A stretch of 11,599 nucleotides of DNA from Candidatus Woesearchaeota archaeon (GCA_019323555.1 JAHWHC010000007.1:1-11599); one strand, 5' to 3'; shown: positions 1-6,833, numbered from the stretch's first letter. Notes: generated by a model not told the origin, from the sequence alone. Translations and numbers: made by a program.

Positions 1-1387
1 CCTGCCTTCCTGTACGGCCCCTTCTTTGAATAGTACGAATAGCACTAGGCAGGGGCTCATAAAACATGACCAAATCAACCTTAGGAATATCCAGACCTTC
101 CTCAGCAACACTAGTGGCAATCAAGACGTTATGCATGCCATCCCTGAACTGATCCAGGATCTCAATCTGATTTTTCTGGCTTAAACCAGAACCATTCTTC
201 TTAGCCTGTCCAACAAAAACAACTGGAAAAACACCTGGAATCTGTTTTATTTCCTCAAAAATCTTAGAGGCAGAATCACGATACTGAGTAAACAAGATAA
301 CCTTGCTAGAAGGGTTATTCTCAAACTCACTTTTCAAGGTATTTTTAACCTCTGCAAGCTTAGGGTGCTCAACACCGGCATCAAATAATTTCTGAGTCAA
401 GATATACGCAGACTTAAAATGAGCATCTGCAACCAAATTCTGCGTAGCCTTAACCTTTGTTGTCTTTGCTTCTGAAAAAATCTTGTCAAGATAACAATTA
501 AGTGCAGAAATACCTTGAGACTCTAATAATTCCAAGCCATGCTGAACTTTCATGGCCTCTGCCAATAAACTGATTGATTTCATGACAGAGAAATCCCGCT
601 CACCAGAAGACATTTTTGCATGCAACTGCTTCTGGAGAATCAATAATTCGCTCTTTGAATTAAATCTTATGCTCCTTGCCAAGCCATATTTTTTCATTTC
701 ACTGATCTTTGACCTGATGCAATTATTCAGAAGCCCCTGAATCTTCAAAAATGTAGGAGGAAGGTCGACCTTAACCCACTTAATATTCATGTCCTGAACA
801 TAATCAACAACATCTGGATCAGTATCTATCCTGATCTCAACCTCTTCAATGTACAAATTCTTGCAGACATCTGTTATCTTCTCAACATCTGTGCCAGGGC
901 TAGCAGTGAGTGCCAGTATTTTTGGAAAATCACCAAGCTTATTGTATTGTTTTGCGATAAAAACATAAGCATAATCACCAACAGCCCTGTGAGCCTCGTC
1001 AAAAACAAGCAAAGAAACATCCTTTAAATCAATCTTCTTAGAGATTACATCATTCTCCAGGCCCTGCGGAGTTGAAAAAATAATCTGCGCATCTCTCCAC
1101 AACTCCTGACGAGCTTTAGGAGGGACTTCGCCAGTAAACAAAACCATTTTTTTATCATCAAAATCAAGCAAATCCTTGAAAGTATTCAAGTGCTGCTTTG
1201 CCAGCGGCTTTGTAGGTGCAAGAAGCAAAATCTTAGACTTAGGAAAATTAGACAGTCTCTGCTTAGCAAGCAGGACAGCAACAGCAGTCTTGCCCATACC
1301 AGTAGGCAAAACAACCAAACAATTCTTTTCAACACAAGTAGATAGAATTGTCTCTTGATATAATCTGGGGGTGAAATTCTTAAGCAT
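1..1387 (-). CDS. hef: Hef/FANCM-family DNA helicase, N-terminal helicase part (partial, runs off left edge)
   Basis: Superfamily 2 helicase of the archaeal Hef (FANCM/XPF-like) family, which acts on stalled or branched replication forks. The frame is open from an ATG at 1387 to the window edge, giving 462 codons. Visible motifs are the TPRLYQ Q-motif-like start (residues 6-11), Walker A PTGMGKT (28-34), motif Ia APTKPLAKQH, motif II DEAH (130-133), motif III TAS (161-163), an LFTQYRDSA motif IV, and motif VI IQRRGRTGR just before the edge. Archaeal Hef proteins carry a helix-hairpin-helix and often an XPF-type nuclease domain after the helicase; that part would lie outside, so I cannot say whether the nuclease is present. 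A TATA box lies 26-27 bases upstream of the ATG, and a GAGGT ribosome site with 6-base spacing is also present. An RNA-sensor-type DEAH helicase is less likely given the archaeal context. Confidence 0.88.
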   Translation of the reverse strand, partial: MLKNFTPRLYQETILSTCVEKNCLVVLPTGMGKTAVAVLLAKQRLSNFPKSKILLLAPTKPLAKQHLNTFKDLLDFDDKKMVLFTGEVPPKARQELWRDAQIIFSTPQGLENDVISKKIDLKDVSLLVFDEAHRAVGDYAYVFIAKQYNKLGDFPKILALTASPGTDVEKITDVCKNLYIEEVEIRIDTDPDVVDYVQDMNIKWVKVDLPPTFLKIQGLLNNCIRSKISEMKKYGLARSIRFNSKSELLILQKQLHAKMSSGERDFSVMKSISLLAEAMKVQHGLELLESQGISALNCYLDKIFSEAKTTKVKATQNLVADAHFKSAYILTQKLFDAGVEHPKLAEVKNTLKSEFENNPSSKVILFTQYRDSASKIFEEIKQIPGVFPVVFVGQAKKNGSGLSQKNQIEILDQFRDGMHNVLIATSVAEEGLDIPKVDLVMFYEPLPSAIRTIQRRGRTGRQ

Positions 1388-1409
1388 AAAATAACCTCAA
1401 CAAATTATC

Positions 1410-1417
1410 TTTAAATA
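1410..1417 (-). promoter_or_regulatory. TATA box of the hef gene
   Basis: On the minus strand this reads TTTAAA within GGTATTTAAAG, centred about 26 bases upstream of the hef ATG. That is the archaeal TATA-to-start distance and would give a near-leaderless mRNA. A GAGGT at 1394-1398 could serve as ribosome binding site only if transcription starts further upstream. Confidence 0.55.
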
Positions 1418-1446
1418 CCTTTTGTGTGCATGGCCAGTGACCAGTG

Positions 1447-2199
1447 TCACAAGAATCTCTCAAAGGCAATATAAAATACAAGCCAGAAAATTATTCCAAC
1501 TATAAACGCAAGAATCAAGCAAAGAATAATTGAGAGTGCAAACACATAAAAAAACACCAAGAAACCAATCATGCCGCCAATAAAGAAGAAATAACCAAGC
1601 CTGGAACCAAACATCAACCTAGAACCATCTAACGGCGGGAAGGGGAAAGTGTTGTATAATGCAAGCAAAAGGTTCAAGCCAACAAAAGCATCTAATGTCG
1701 GAGAGCCAATGCTCATGTTAATTGTCTTAAGGATTCCAGCAAACAATAAATTAGCAACAGGACCAAGCATGGCAACATAACCAAAACTTTTCATGCTAGG
1801 GCCATAACGATACTTGCCAAGACGCTGCTTAGTCATCATATGAATCATCAAATAAGTTCCTGCAAAAATCATTATCCTTCCATTAGAGAAAATAATCACA
1901 GCAAGCCCAATAATAATACCAAACCACCAAATCTTCTGCTCAGGCTTATAACCCAGATACAAGGCAGCAAGCCTCTGAACAGCATGGTGAATGAAAACAG
2001 ACACTGCAACAAGAACAAAAGCAAGCAAGAGATTCTTTAAGCCATCAACAAGATTAAAAGTAGCGCCGCCCCACTTATCAAAAGAAAAAATCAATCCAAA
2101 AAGCAGGACAACAAACACAAAATCGCGCAGTTCTGCCTTGTTAAACCAGAAATACCTCTTTATTCTGTCTTTGTATTCGTGCCAGCTTATTGCGCCCAT
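1447..2199 (-). CDS. M50/site-2-protease-like integral membrane protein with degenerate zinc motif
   Basis: A 250-residue, very hydrophobic protein with about six or more membrane segments (roughly 26-40, 55-75, 91-106, 109-121, 138-160, 169-188, and a long hydrophobic stretch 201-247). The fold assignment rests on the C-terminal motif NTFPFPPLDG (183-192), which matches the NxxPxPPLDGG motif of M50 site-2 proteases, and on the segment SVFIHHAVQ followed by LGY at the place of the zinc motif. In active members this is HExxH; here it reads H71-H72-A-V-Q75, so the catalytic glutamate and the second histidine ligand are both missing. One histidine and Asp191 remain. It may be a non-proteolytic member, or use other residues. 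It sits 32 bases after the traB-like gene on the same strand with its own TATA box. Archaeal start ATG at 2199, leaderless geometry. Confidence 0.75.
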   Translation of the reverse strand: MGAISWHEYKDRIKRYFWFNKAELRDFVFVVLLFGLIFSFDKWGGATFNLVDGLKNLLLAFVLVAVSVFIHHAVQRLAALYLGYKPEQKIWWFGIIIGLAVIIFSNGRIMIFAGTYLMIHMMTKQRLGKYRYGPSMKSFGYVAMLGPVANLLFAGILKTINMSIGSPTLDAFVGLNLLLALYNTFPFPPLDGSRLMFGSRLGYFFFIGGMIGFLVFFYVFALSIILCLILAFIVGIIFWLVFYIAFERFL

Positions 2200-2223
2200 T
2201 ATGGTCTATTTTTATAAATCAAG

Positions 2224-2231
2224 TATTTAAA
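2224..2231 (-). promoter_or_regulatory. TATA box of the M50-like gene
   Basis: TTTAAATA on the minus strand, centred about 28 bases before the ATG at 2199. It abuts the stop codon of the upstream traB-like gene. A second AT-rich element at 2211-2219 is too close to the start to act as the TATA box. No ribosome binding site is visible, so a leaderless mRNA is likely. Confidence 0.55.
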
Positions 2232-2909
2232 TCATTCCCTAATTTTCTGCTTGACAAGCTTCATGATATCCTTCTCATGGCCTGCCCCAATTATGGCAAC
2301 AATCTTCTTGTCAGGATAACGCAAAAACAAATGAGCAAGATTTGCAGCCATGACCTCATTACGCTCTGTAATTAAAACCTTATAGATATTAGGATAACGT
2401 TTCCTTACCTGCTTAATCAACTTACTGATAGTAGCCTGTGTAGGAACAGTGCTCAAGTCAAAACCAATATCTGTCTTGCGAAAAACAAGACCCTTAATAA
2501 TATCAACAAAAAAATTCCACTTCTCTCTCCAAGAAAGCTCCTGAGAAAATCTTTTGAGAGTAACTTCAATATCCTGGTCAATCAAAGCAATGCGCGCATG
2601 AACCTTTCTTGCAGCATGAAAAGCAGCAAGCATATCAGAACCAGGACTCACACCAACCTGATCCCCAAGCTTTTTCTCAACCCAGGCACCAATAACAGAA
2701 AAAAGCCAACCCTTGAAACCAACACGACGGATATCCTTGACACGAATCTTATCAGGCTTTTTCTCACTAAGAAGAGCAGCAAGACGCTTCTTATCAAGCT
2801 CAAGAGCAACAATATCTGGCTCTAGCTTAGCAATCTCTTTCTCCACTTCCTTTATACTTTGCGAAGCAATATGAGAAGTGCCTATAATAAACAGATTCTT
2901 ATACTTCAT
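2232..2909 (-). CDS. TraB/TIKI-family protein, short soluble form
   Basis: A 225-residue member of the TraB/PrgY/TIKI superfamily. Motifs in order are GTSH (10-13), the acidic ELDKKR motif (37-42), ERNEVMA (182-188) and GAGH (208-211). The two glycine-histidine motifs and the conserved ER pair are the hallmarks of the superfamily. Animal TIKI members are metal-dependent peptidases; bacterial PrgY blocks pheromone signalling; the role of the archaeal members is not established. Archaeal TraB proteins are commonly longer, with a C-terminal membrane region; this one ends just after the GAGH motif and has no signal peptide or membrane segment, so it should be cytoplasmic. It has its own TATA box and no ribosome site. 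The next gene downstream encodes a multi-pass membrane protein, which could be a partner, but this is only positional inference. Confidence 0.85.
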   Translation of the reverse strand: MKYKNLFIIGTSHIASQSIKEVEKEIAKLEPDIVALELDKKRLAALLSEKKPDKIRVKDIRRVGFKGWLFSVIGAWVEKKLGDQVGVSPGSDMLAAFHAARKVHARIALIDQDIEVTLKRFSQELSWREKWNFFVDIIKGLVFRKTDIGFDLSTVPTQATISKLIKQVRKRYPNIYKVLITERNEVMAANLAHLFLRYPDKKIVAIIGAGHEKDIMKLVKQKIRE

Positions 2910-2930
2910 AATATGATTTAGAGGGAGTAG

Positions 2931-2940
2931 TATTTAAATA
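2931..2940 (-). promoter_or_regulatory. TATA box of the traB-like gene
   Basis: The self-complementary TATTTAAATA is centred about 26 bases upstream of the ATG at 2909, with no ribosome binding site between, as for leaderless archaeal genes. The divergent plus-strand TATA box lies about 40 bases to the right. Confidence 0.6.
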
Positions 2941-2977
2941 GCTTTCGAGTAAAAATAGATACTCCTCTTCCAAAAAG

Positions 2978-2987
2978 TTTATATATA
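2978..2987 (+). promoter_or_regulatory. TATA box of the PRC-barrel/PAP2 operon, followed by an inverted repeat
   Basis: TTTATATATA predicts a start of transcription near 3008-3010, giving a leader of about 20 bases that holds the GGAGG ribosome site. Between the TATA box and that start lies a 7-bp inverted repeat, GTGTTTT (2991-2997) and AAAACAC (3004-3010), in a position where a bound repressor would block initiation. The operator role is inference. Confidence 0.5.
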
Positions 2988-3017
2988 CAAGTGTTTTCTA
3001 AAAAAAACACGGTTAAT

Positions 3018-3022
3018 GGAGG
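3018..3022 (+). promoter_or_regulatory. Ribosome binding site that decides the PRC-barrel start
   Basis: GGAGG lies 8 bases before the ATG at 3031. An in-frame ATG at 3016 overlaps this site itself and so is an unlikely start. Confidence 0.7.
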
Positions 3023-3030
3023 GATTTACT

Positions 3031-3312
3031 ATGCTAAAAATGAAAAAAATCACAGACTGCTATGACATGAAAGTCTTTACTGATCAAGGAGAGTACTTTG
3101 GAGAGATAGAAGAGGTACAATTATCACAAACAAAAATACAGGGCTGGAGAGTAAGAGCATCAAGAAACTCTATTTTGAATAAAATACTAGGTTCTGCTAA
3201 AGGAGTGATTGTACCGCACCAACTAGTAAAGGCAATAGGCGACATAATGATAATATCAAAAACAGCAATGCCAAGCTATTCTGAAGATGACGTAGACACG
3301 CCACAGGCATGA
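3031..3312 (+). CDS. PRC-barrel domain protein
   Basis: A 93-residue protein that is essentially one PRC-barrel domain, the small beta-barrel found in RimM, in the photosynthetic reaction centre H subunit, and as stand-alone archaeal proteins of unclear role. The pattern is typical: a leading MKKITDCYDMKVFTDQGEYFG strand pair with the turn that names a 'setting', an acidic strand (IEEVQL), a linker, and a closing strand VIVPHQLVKAIGDIMII. The tail is acidic and polar. I start it at 3031 because of the GGAGG 8 bases upstream. Its TGA stop overlaps the next start codon in an ATGA, so the two proteins are probably made together. PRC-barrels usually act as protein-binding adaptors, and the coupled partner is a membrane protein; binding of the two is inference. 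CdpB-type archaeal division proteins are also PRC-barrels, a possibility I cannot test here. Confidence 0.8.
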   Translation: MLKMKKITDCYDMKVFTDQGEYFGEIEEVQLSQTKIQGWRVRASRNSILNKILGSAKGVIVPHQLVKAIGDIMIISKTAMPSYSEDDVDTPQA

Positions 3313-3629
3313 AATTTATTGTTCTTAGTGTTATAAGCGCTTGGCTGTTGTGCCAAGTGATTAAAATCTTTGTTTCTAAAAGAAAAAAAGCGTTTTTTGA
3401 GATGGGCGGAATGCCCTCTGCGCACTCTGCATTTGTTAGCGCCCTATGCACTTCAGTTGGGCTCACAGAAGGATTTAGTTCTGTGCTTTTTATCGTGACA
3501 CTGGCATTTTCTGTATTAATTGTTCATGACGCAATACACATAAGAAAACACCACAATGCAAAAGATGTTTCTGTGGGAATACTTCTAGGAATTATCGTCA
3601 CAGTAATACTAAAAACCATTTTATTCTAA
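3309..3629 (+). CDS. Divergent PAP2-family (YuiD/DUF212-like) membrane protein, compact form
   Basis: A 106-residue membrane protein of the divergent PAP2 phosphatase family. The conserved GGMPSAHSA (33-41) corresponds to the phosphatase SGMPSSHSA motif, and HDAIHIR (73-79) to the family's HDAxGVR motif. Three membrane segments are likely (about 2-21, 55-72, 87-104). Bacterial YuiD-like members are usually around 140-160 residues and have a linker plus a GHxPxEV motif before the last helix; here about 35-40 residues of that region are absent and HHNAKDVSVG follows directly, so it is a minimal version. The substrate is unknown; PAP2 relatives remove phosphate from lipid phosphates such as undecaprenyl or phosphatidylglycerol phosphates. 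It starts inside the stop codon of the PRC-barrel gene. Confidence 0.8.
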   Translation: MKFIVLSVISAWLLCQVIKIFVSKRKKAFFEMGGMPSAHSAFVSALCTSVGLTEGFSSVLFIVTLAFSVLIVHDAIHIRKHHNAKDVSVGILLGIIVTVILKTILF

Positions 3630-3640
3630 TATAGCAATGT

Positions 3641-3650
3641 TTATATATTA
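3641..3650 (+). promoter_or_regulatory. TATA box of the zinc finger/coiled-coil operon
   Basis: TTATATATTA is centred about 32 bases before the ATG at 3677, so the leader should be only a few bases long. It lies right after the stop codon of the PAP2-like gene, which suggests a separate transcript. Confidence 0.55.
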
Positions 3651-3676
3651 GCTGTAATTAAGAAAACATAGGGAAA

Positions 3677-3955
3677 ATGAGATGTACAAAACACAGGCGC
3701 CAGACTATCGGGGCCTGCAACTGGTGCGGCAAACAACTTTGCCCTTATTGTATAGGCAAAAAAGATGGCGGCAAGCTTTACTGTGATAAGTGTGCAATGC
3801 GGCTTTCTACTGTAAAAAGAGCCAAGATTCCTAAGCCTGAGAAACCAAAAGAGACTCCAGGGGCCAGGGCGCAACCAGTAATAGAAGACAAACCAACACA
3901 ACAAAAAAAGGTATTCTCTGTAGATGAAGAAGGATATCTAATTCTAGAACAATAA
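3677..3955 (+). CDS. B-box-like zinc finger protein with charged proline-rich tail
   Basis: A 92-residue protein with an N-terminal zinc domain and a disordered tail. The ligand pattern is C3-x2-H6, C14-x2-C17, C22-x2-C25, C36-x2-C39, eight ligands with the cross-brace spacing of B-box type fingers, so two zinc ions are expected. In archaea such fingers often sit at the front of small membrane proteins, but here there is no membrane segment: residues 45-75 are rich in Lys, Pro and Glu, and the end (about 79-92) is a conserved-looking acidic peptide, FSVDEEGYLILEQ. This tail may be a short binding motif; the function is unknown. The coiled-coil gene begins 17 bases downstream with its own ribosome site, so the two form an operon and may act together. 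Confidence 0.75.
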   Translation: MRCTKHRRQTIGACNWCGKQLCPYCIGKKDGGKLYCDKCAMRLSTVKRAKIPKPEKPKETPGARAQPVIEDKPTQQKKVFSVDEEGYLILEQ

Positions 3956-3972
3956 AGGCTGGTGAAGAAAAA

Positions 3973-4404
3973 ATGGATGTAGAGAAACTCAAAAAAATGA
4001 ATGAACTGAGCAAAGAGCTCAAAAAACACGGAATGGCAGAGAGTACTAAAGAAGTGTTTGAGCAAGCAGGAGAAATGATGAAGGATGAAGCAATGGGAGA
4101 CATTATTTCAAAATCAAGTTCTCAAGAAAAATCAAAAGAGGGTTTTGACCACCAGTACCAAATAATGCTAGAGAGACAGAACAGACAGATAGCTCAAGAG
4201 GTACAGGCACTAAAAGAAACAGTGGCAGCACTGAAGGAAGCAGTAGAGCAGCTAAAACAAGCAAGGCCTGCACAGCAGCAACCAAAAGAGGAAAGACAAG
4301 CAACTTTTGCAAAAAAAGAAGAGCCAAAAGAGCACCCAAGACAAGGCGCATTCACTTCAGAAGACGTCGCAGTTGACAAAGTGTTTTATTTTGGGAAAAA
4401 ATAA
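3973..4404 (+). CDS. Coiled-coil protein of unknown function
   Basis: A 143-residue, highly charged protein that I do not recognise as a named family. Residues 1-45 are predicted helical (MDVEKLKKMNELSKELKKHG, then a second helix with VFEQAGEMM). Residues 58-97 form a clear coiled coil with heptad hydrophobics (I64, L66, I73, V77, L80, V84, L87, V91, L94). Residues 98-125 are Gln/Lys/Glu/Pro-rich and disordered. The end has a conserved-looking hydrophobic peptide, DVAVDKVFYFGKK. A GGTGA ribosome site at 3961-3965, 7 bases before the ATG, supports the start. It follows the zinc finger gene in one operon. Its stop lies three bases from the stop of the convergent channel gene, leaving no room for a separate terminator. 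A role as oligomeric scaffold is inference. Confidence 0.7.
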   Translation: MDVEKLKKMNELSKELKKHGMAESTKEVFEQAGEMMKDEAMGDIISKSSSQEKSKEGFDHQYQIMLERQNRQIAQEVQALKETVAALKEAVEQLKQARPAQQQPKEERQATFAKKEEPKEHPRQGAFTSEDVAVDKVFYFGKK

Positions 4405-4407
4405 TTC

Positions 4408-5316
4408 TTAAGCAAGTGACTTAAAGAAGAAAAAAAACAGAGCAACATAGCACAGTATAAAGATAATTGGCAGAGTGTACTGTGTCCAGCCATGAAGTCT
4501 CTTGAGACGCACATCTTTCTTTACATGCCTTAAATGAAGCAGATAGGTATTTATGAAAAAAGAGCACAATGAAACAAAATAAGTAAGCATCACCAGCTTA
4601 TCAAGCAGAGTAAGATGGCCTACAGAAGGCAATTGACTGGTCATAGCAAGATGCAGCACAACAAGAGCAACAAAGACAGAACCAACAATACCTAAACGAA
4701 GCTCAAGACGATCAGTGCCTAGCAAATATGTAAACAAAATGATTAATGTAAGAAACAAAATCGGAAGAAATGCCTCGAAAATACCGTCTATTGCCGGGCG
4801 GACAAGCTCAACTGAAAAAACATAAGACTGCCAAAAATCATCCCAACCAGGATACCAATGATCATAGACTGTTGTGTGCCACTCGCCTATGTTCCAGCCA
4901 GGAATCTGAACACGAGTATCCACTGCAGTGAATTCTTGCAAAGGTATAATTTTCAACTTACTTGAGGGGAGCTGCTTATGCTCAATGATCATAAACATCT
5001 GTTGCTTGTCAAAAGGATAATCGCGCAAGTCAACAGGCGCAGAAAGCTTTGCATGAACCAAATAAGACTTAACATTATCATCCTGGTATGCTAATTCTGA
5101 ATTAGTGGCTATACTATTAAGAATATAAAATTCATCAAAACTGCAGTCATAATCGCACTTGAATGTCAACCAAAAATCCAAGGAATAAGTCCCATCAATA
5201 AAATTATAGCTATCCACATTGATAACATATGCTCCGAGTTCTGCAGTGTTTGCAAAAACACTAGGAAGAAGCAAGCAAAATAAAACTAGTATGCCTAATA
5301 AATACCTCTTTTTCAT
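4408..5316 (-). CDS. Pentameric ligand-gated ion channel (Cys-loop-like, prokaryotic type)
   Basis: A 302-residue homologue of the GLIC/ELIC and nicotinic receptor superfamily. It has a signal peptide (1-22, ending VFA), an extracellular beta-sandwich (about 23-178), and four membrane helices: M1 183-199, M2 about 206-225, M3 241-261, M4 278-298. The diagnostic Pro-loop DLRDYPFDKQQ is at 96-106, followed by the usual beta strand. As in other prokaryotic members the Cys-loop cysteines are absent; the only extracellular Cys pair is C54/C58 elsewhere. Pre-M2 Glu205 aligns with the GLIC selectivity glutamate at -2', and the M2-M3 linker has the family's LPSVGHLTLLDK pattern. M3 and M4 are joined by a short basic loop. 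Aromatic residues W154, W158 and W162 lie near the expected ligand loop C. The protein sits in the cell membrane; ligand and ion are unknown. It has its own TATA box and leaderless geometry. Confidence 0.9.
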   Translation of the reverse strand: MKKRYLLGILVLFCLLLPSVFANTAELGAYVINVDSYNFIDGTYSLDFWLTFKCDYDCSFDEFYILNSIATNSELAYQDDNVKSYLVHAKLSAPVDLRDYPFDKQQMFMIIEHKQLPSSKLKIIPLQEFTAVDTRVQIPGWNIGEWHTTVYDHWYPGWDDFWQSYVFSVELVRPAIDGIFEAFLPILFLTLIILFTYLLGTDRLELRLGIVGSVFVALVVLHLAMTSQLPSVGHLTLLDKLVMLTYFVSLCSFFINTYLLHLRHVKKDVRLKRLHGWTQYTLPIIFILCYVALFFFFFKSLA

Positions 5317-5340
5317 TATATTGCTTTAAAAAAGAAGGAA

Positions 5341-5348
5341 TATTTAAA
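5341..5348 (-). promoter_or_regulatory. TATA box of the ion channel gene
   Basis: ATTTAAATA on the minus strand is centred about 28 bases before the ATG at 5316 and lies immediately after the purB stop codon. The channel can therefore be transcribed apart from the pcn-purB unit, as a leaderless mRNA. Confidence 0.55.
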
Positions 5349-5354
5349 TGTTGC

Positions 5355-6824
5355 TTATTCAAAAGCATCAACTATCTCAAGATTTCTCGCAGTTCTTGGT
5401 GCACAAGATTCTGCATAGCGCTCAATCTTGCCTGAAAGGATTTCTCTCTGGCGTTCATCGAATTGTTCACTCCAGCACTTTGCGAAAGATGGATCTCGCA
5501 GGGCAATGAACAGTAAAGATGTTTTTTCTCTTTGCGCAGCCTTTGCCCACTCTTTAACACTCTCGTGAGCGCCGCCATATTCTGGGTGCTCAAACAAGTG
5601 TGCTTTAAGAATACCTGTCAATGCCTCTGTAGGCTTAGCCCTAATTCCTCCAAGATTCTTGATAAGATTATCCTGCACTACATAAAGATCTGCAATACCT
5701 TTTTGAGTACGCAGAGCAGCTTCATATTCATGAGCCATTATTCTTTGCGGCTCATATCTTGCCTGAACAGAACCGCGCAAATCGCGCTGGTGATCAGTCT
5801 CAGTCATTGCCAGCAAAGTTAGGACGCCTCCTTGAGCAACACGGTACTGTCCTGCAATATTCTCCCAATTAATAGGATTATTCTTTCCAGCATCTGCACT
5901 TGAGCCACCAAGACGGTCCTTCGCAGAGACGGATACAACTTCGCCTATTTCAGAGGAGTACAACAAGCGAAAGGTATTTGCCATGTTAGCATATGTCCCA
6001 TGCAGAAGCAATACATTAAAACCAAAATTAGCGAGGTTTCCCTTGTTAATCACCTGTGTTGGGTTTGTGCAAAGAGGCAGGCCAATAATCTCTTCAATTA
6101 CATGTTGCTCAAAAGCAAGCAAGTTTTCCAAGCCAACAAACTCTGCAACAGATGCGCCGCTTCCTGTTATTCCTGCAACTTTTCCTTCAAGACTCTCAAT
6201 AGTATGATCAACACGCTTAATCGCCTTGACAAGGTCCATAGCATAACAGCTCAGAGAATAGCTGAAATATATCGGCGATGTGTGCTGATTATGTGTCCTG
6301 CCAACCTGAATTGCATTTTTAATCTCTTCTGATTCTGCAAGTTTCATCAGTGCCTTTGCATTTGCCACAGCAACAGGACGCATAACCTTTTTCCAAGCAT
6401 CCCTAAACATCCAATTGCGTGCAGTATCAAGAATATCATATGAAGTTGTGCCTGGATGAATAAGATTTCTTGTTGCAGCAGAAACATATCTGGAGAGCTC
6501 TAAAAGAACTGCGATTTGATCATGCCTAATCCTAGGATCATCCTCAAGAAGAGAAATATTTGCAGGAACAATCTTATCCATTGCTGATTCCAGCTCTGCA
6601 ACCTGCTTGTCTTCTGCCTTACCAAACTTACGCAGGCCTTTAACTAAAGCTAACTGAACCCGCGCACAATAACTCCATTCAGCATGCGGGGAAATGAACT
6701 GCATCAACTCCTTAATTTTCCCCCTATATTTACCATCCAGAGGATTAACACAATAAAGAGAAAAAATCAATTCATCCTGCTCTTTAGGACTTAACTTACT
6801 GAATAAATCCAAATCCTTAATCAT
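5355..6824 (-). CDS. purB: Adenylosuccinate lyase
   Basis: Cytoplasmic fumarase/aspartase-superfamily lyase that releases fumarate from SAICAR and from adenylosuccinate in purine synthesis. At 489 residues it has the size of the longer PurB forms. The N-terminal NPLDGKY (27-33) matches the SPxDGRY motif of this type. The active-site segments are TTSYDILDTA (126-135), GRTHNQHTSP (176-184, with the general acid/base His178) and the flexible signature loop at 305-323. The loop reads GGSSADAGKNNPINWEN, where the usual form is GSSxMPxKxNPxxxEN: both serines, the Lys, Asn and Pro are kept, but Met-Pro is replaced by Asp-Ala. A later QRDLRGS segment also matches PurB. The start ATG is 11 bases after the PCNA stop and has a GGTGG ribosome site, so it is co-transcribed with pcn. 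Confidence 0.9.
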   Translation of the reverse strand: MIKDLDLFSKLSPKEQDELIFSLYCVNPLDGKYRGKIKELMQFISPHAEWSYCARVQLALVKGLRKFGKAEDKQVAELESAMDKIVPANISLLEDDPRIRHDQIAVLLELSRYVSAATRNLIHPGTTSYDILDTARNWMFRDAWKKVMRPVAVANAKALMKLAESEEIKNAIQVGRTHNQHTSPIYFSYSLSCYAMDLVKAIKRVDHTIESLEGKVAGITGSGASVAEFVGLENLLAFEQHVIEEIIGLPLCTNPTQVINKGNLANFGFNVLLLHGTYANMANTFRLLYSSEIGEVVSVSAKDRLGGSSADAGKNNPINWENIAGQYRVAQGGVLTLLAMTETDHQRDLRGSVQARYEPQRIMAHEYEAALRTQKGIADLYVVQDNLIKNLGGIRAKPTEALTGILKAHLFEHPEYGGAHESVKEWAKAAQREKTSLLFIALRDPSFAKCWSEQFDERQREILSGKIERYAESCAPRTARNLEIVDAFE

Positions 6825-6827
6825 AAT

Positions 6828-6833
6828 CCCACC
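6828..6833 (-). promoter_or_regulatory. Ribosome binding site of purB within the pcn-purB intergenic gap
   Basis: GGTGGG on the minus strand sits 3-5 bases before the purB ATG and just after the pcn stop. No TATA box fits into the 11-base gap, so purB depends on transcription from pcn. Confidence 0.7.

Noticed and set aside
1437..1450. GTGAC/GTCAC inverted repeat at the M50 stop codon as a terminator
   Set aside because: The stem is only 5 bp, overlaps the stop codon and is not followed by a T run on the coding strand.
3016..3030. Upstream ATG as start of the PRC-barrel gene
   Set aside because: That ATG overlaps the GGAGG ribosome site that serves the ATG at 3031.
6000..6332. 110-codon plus-strand open frame inside purB
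   Set aside because: It is antisense to conserved PurB active-site coding sequence and has no recognisable motif or ribosome site.
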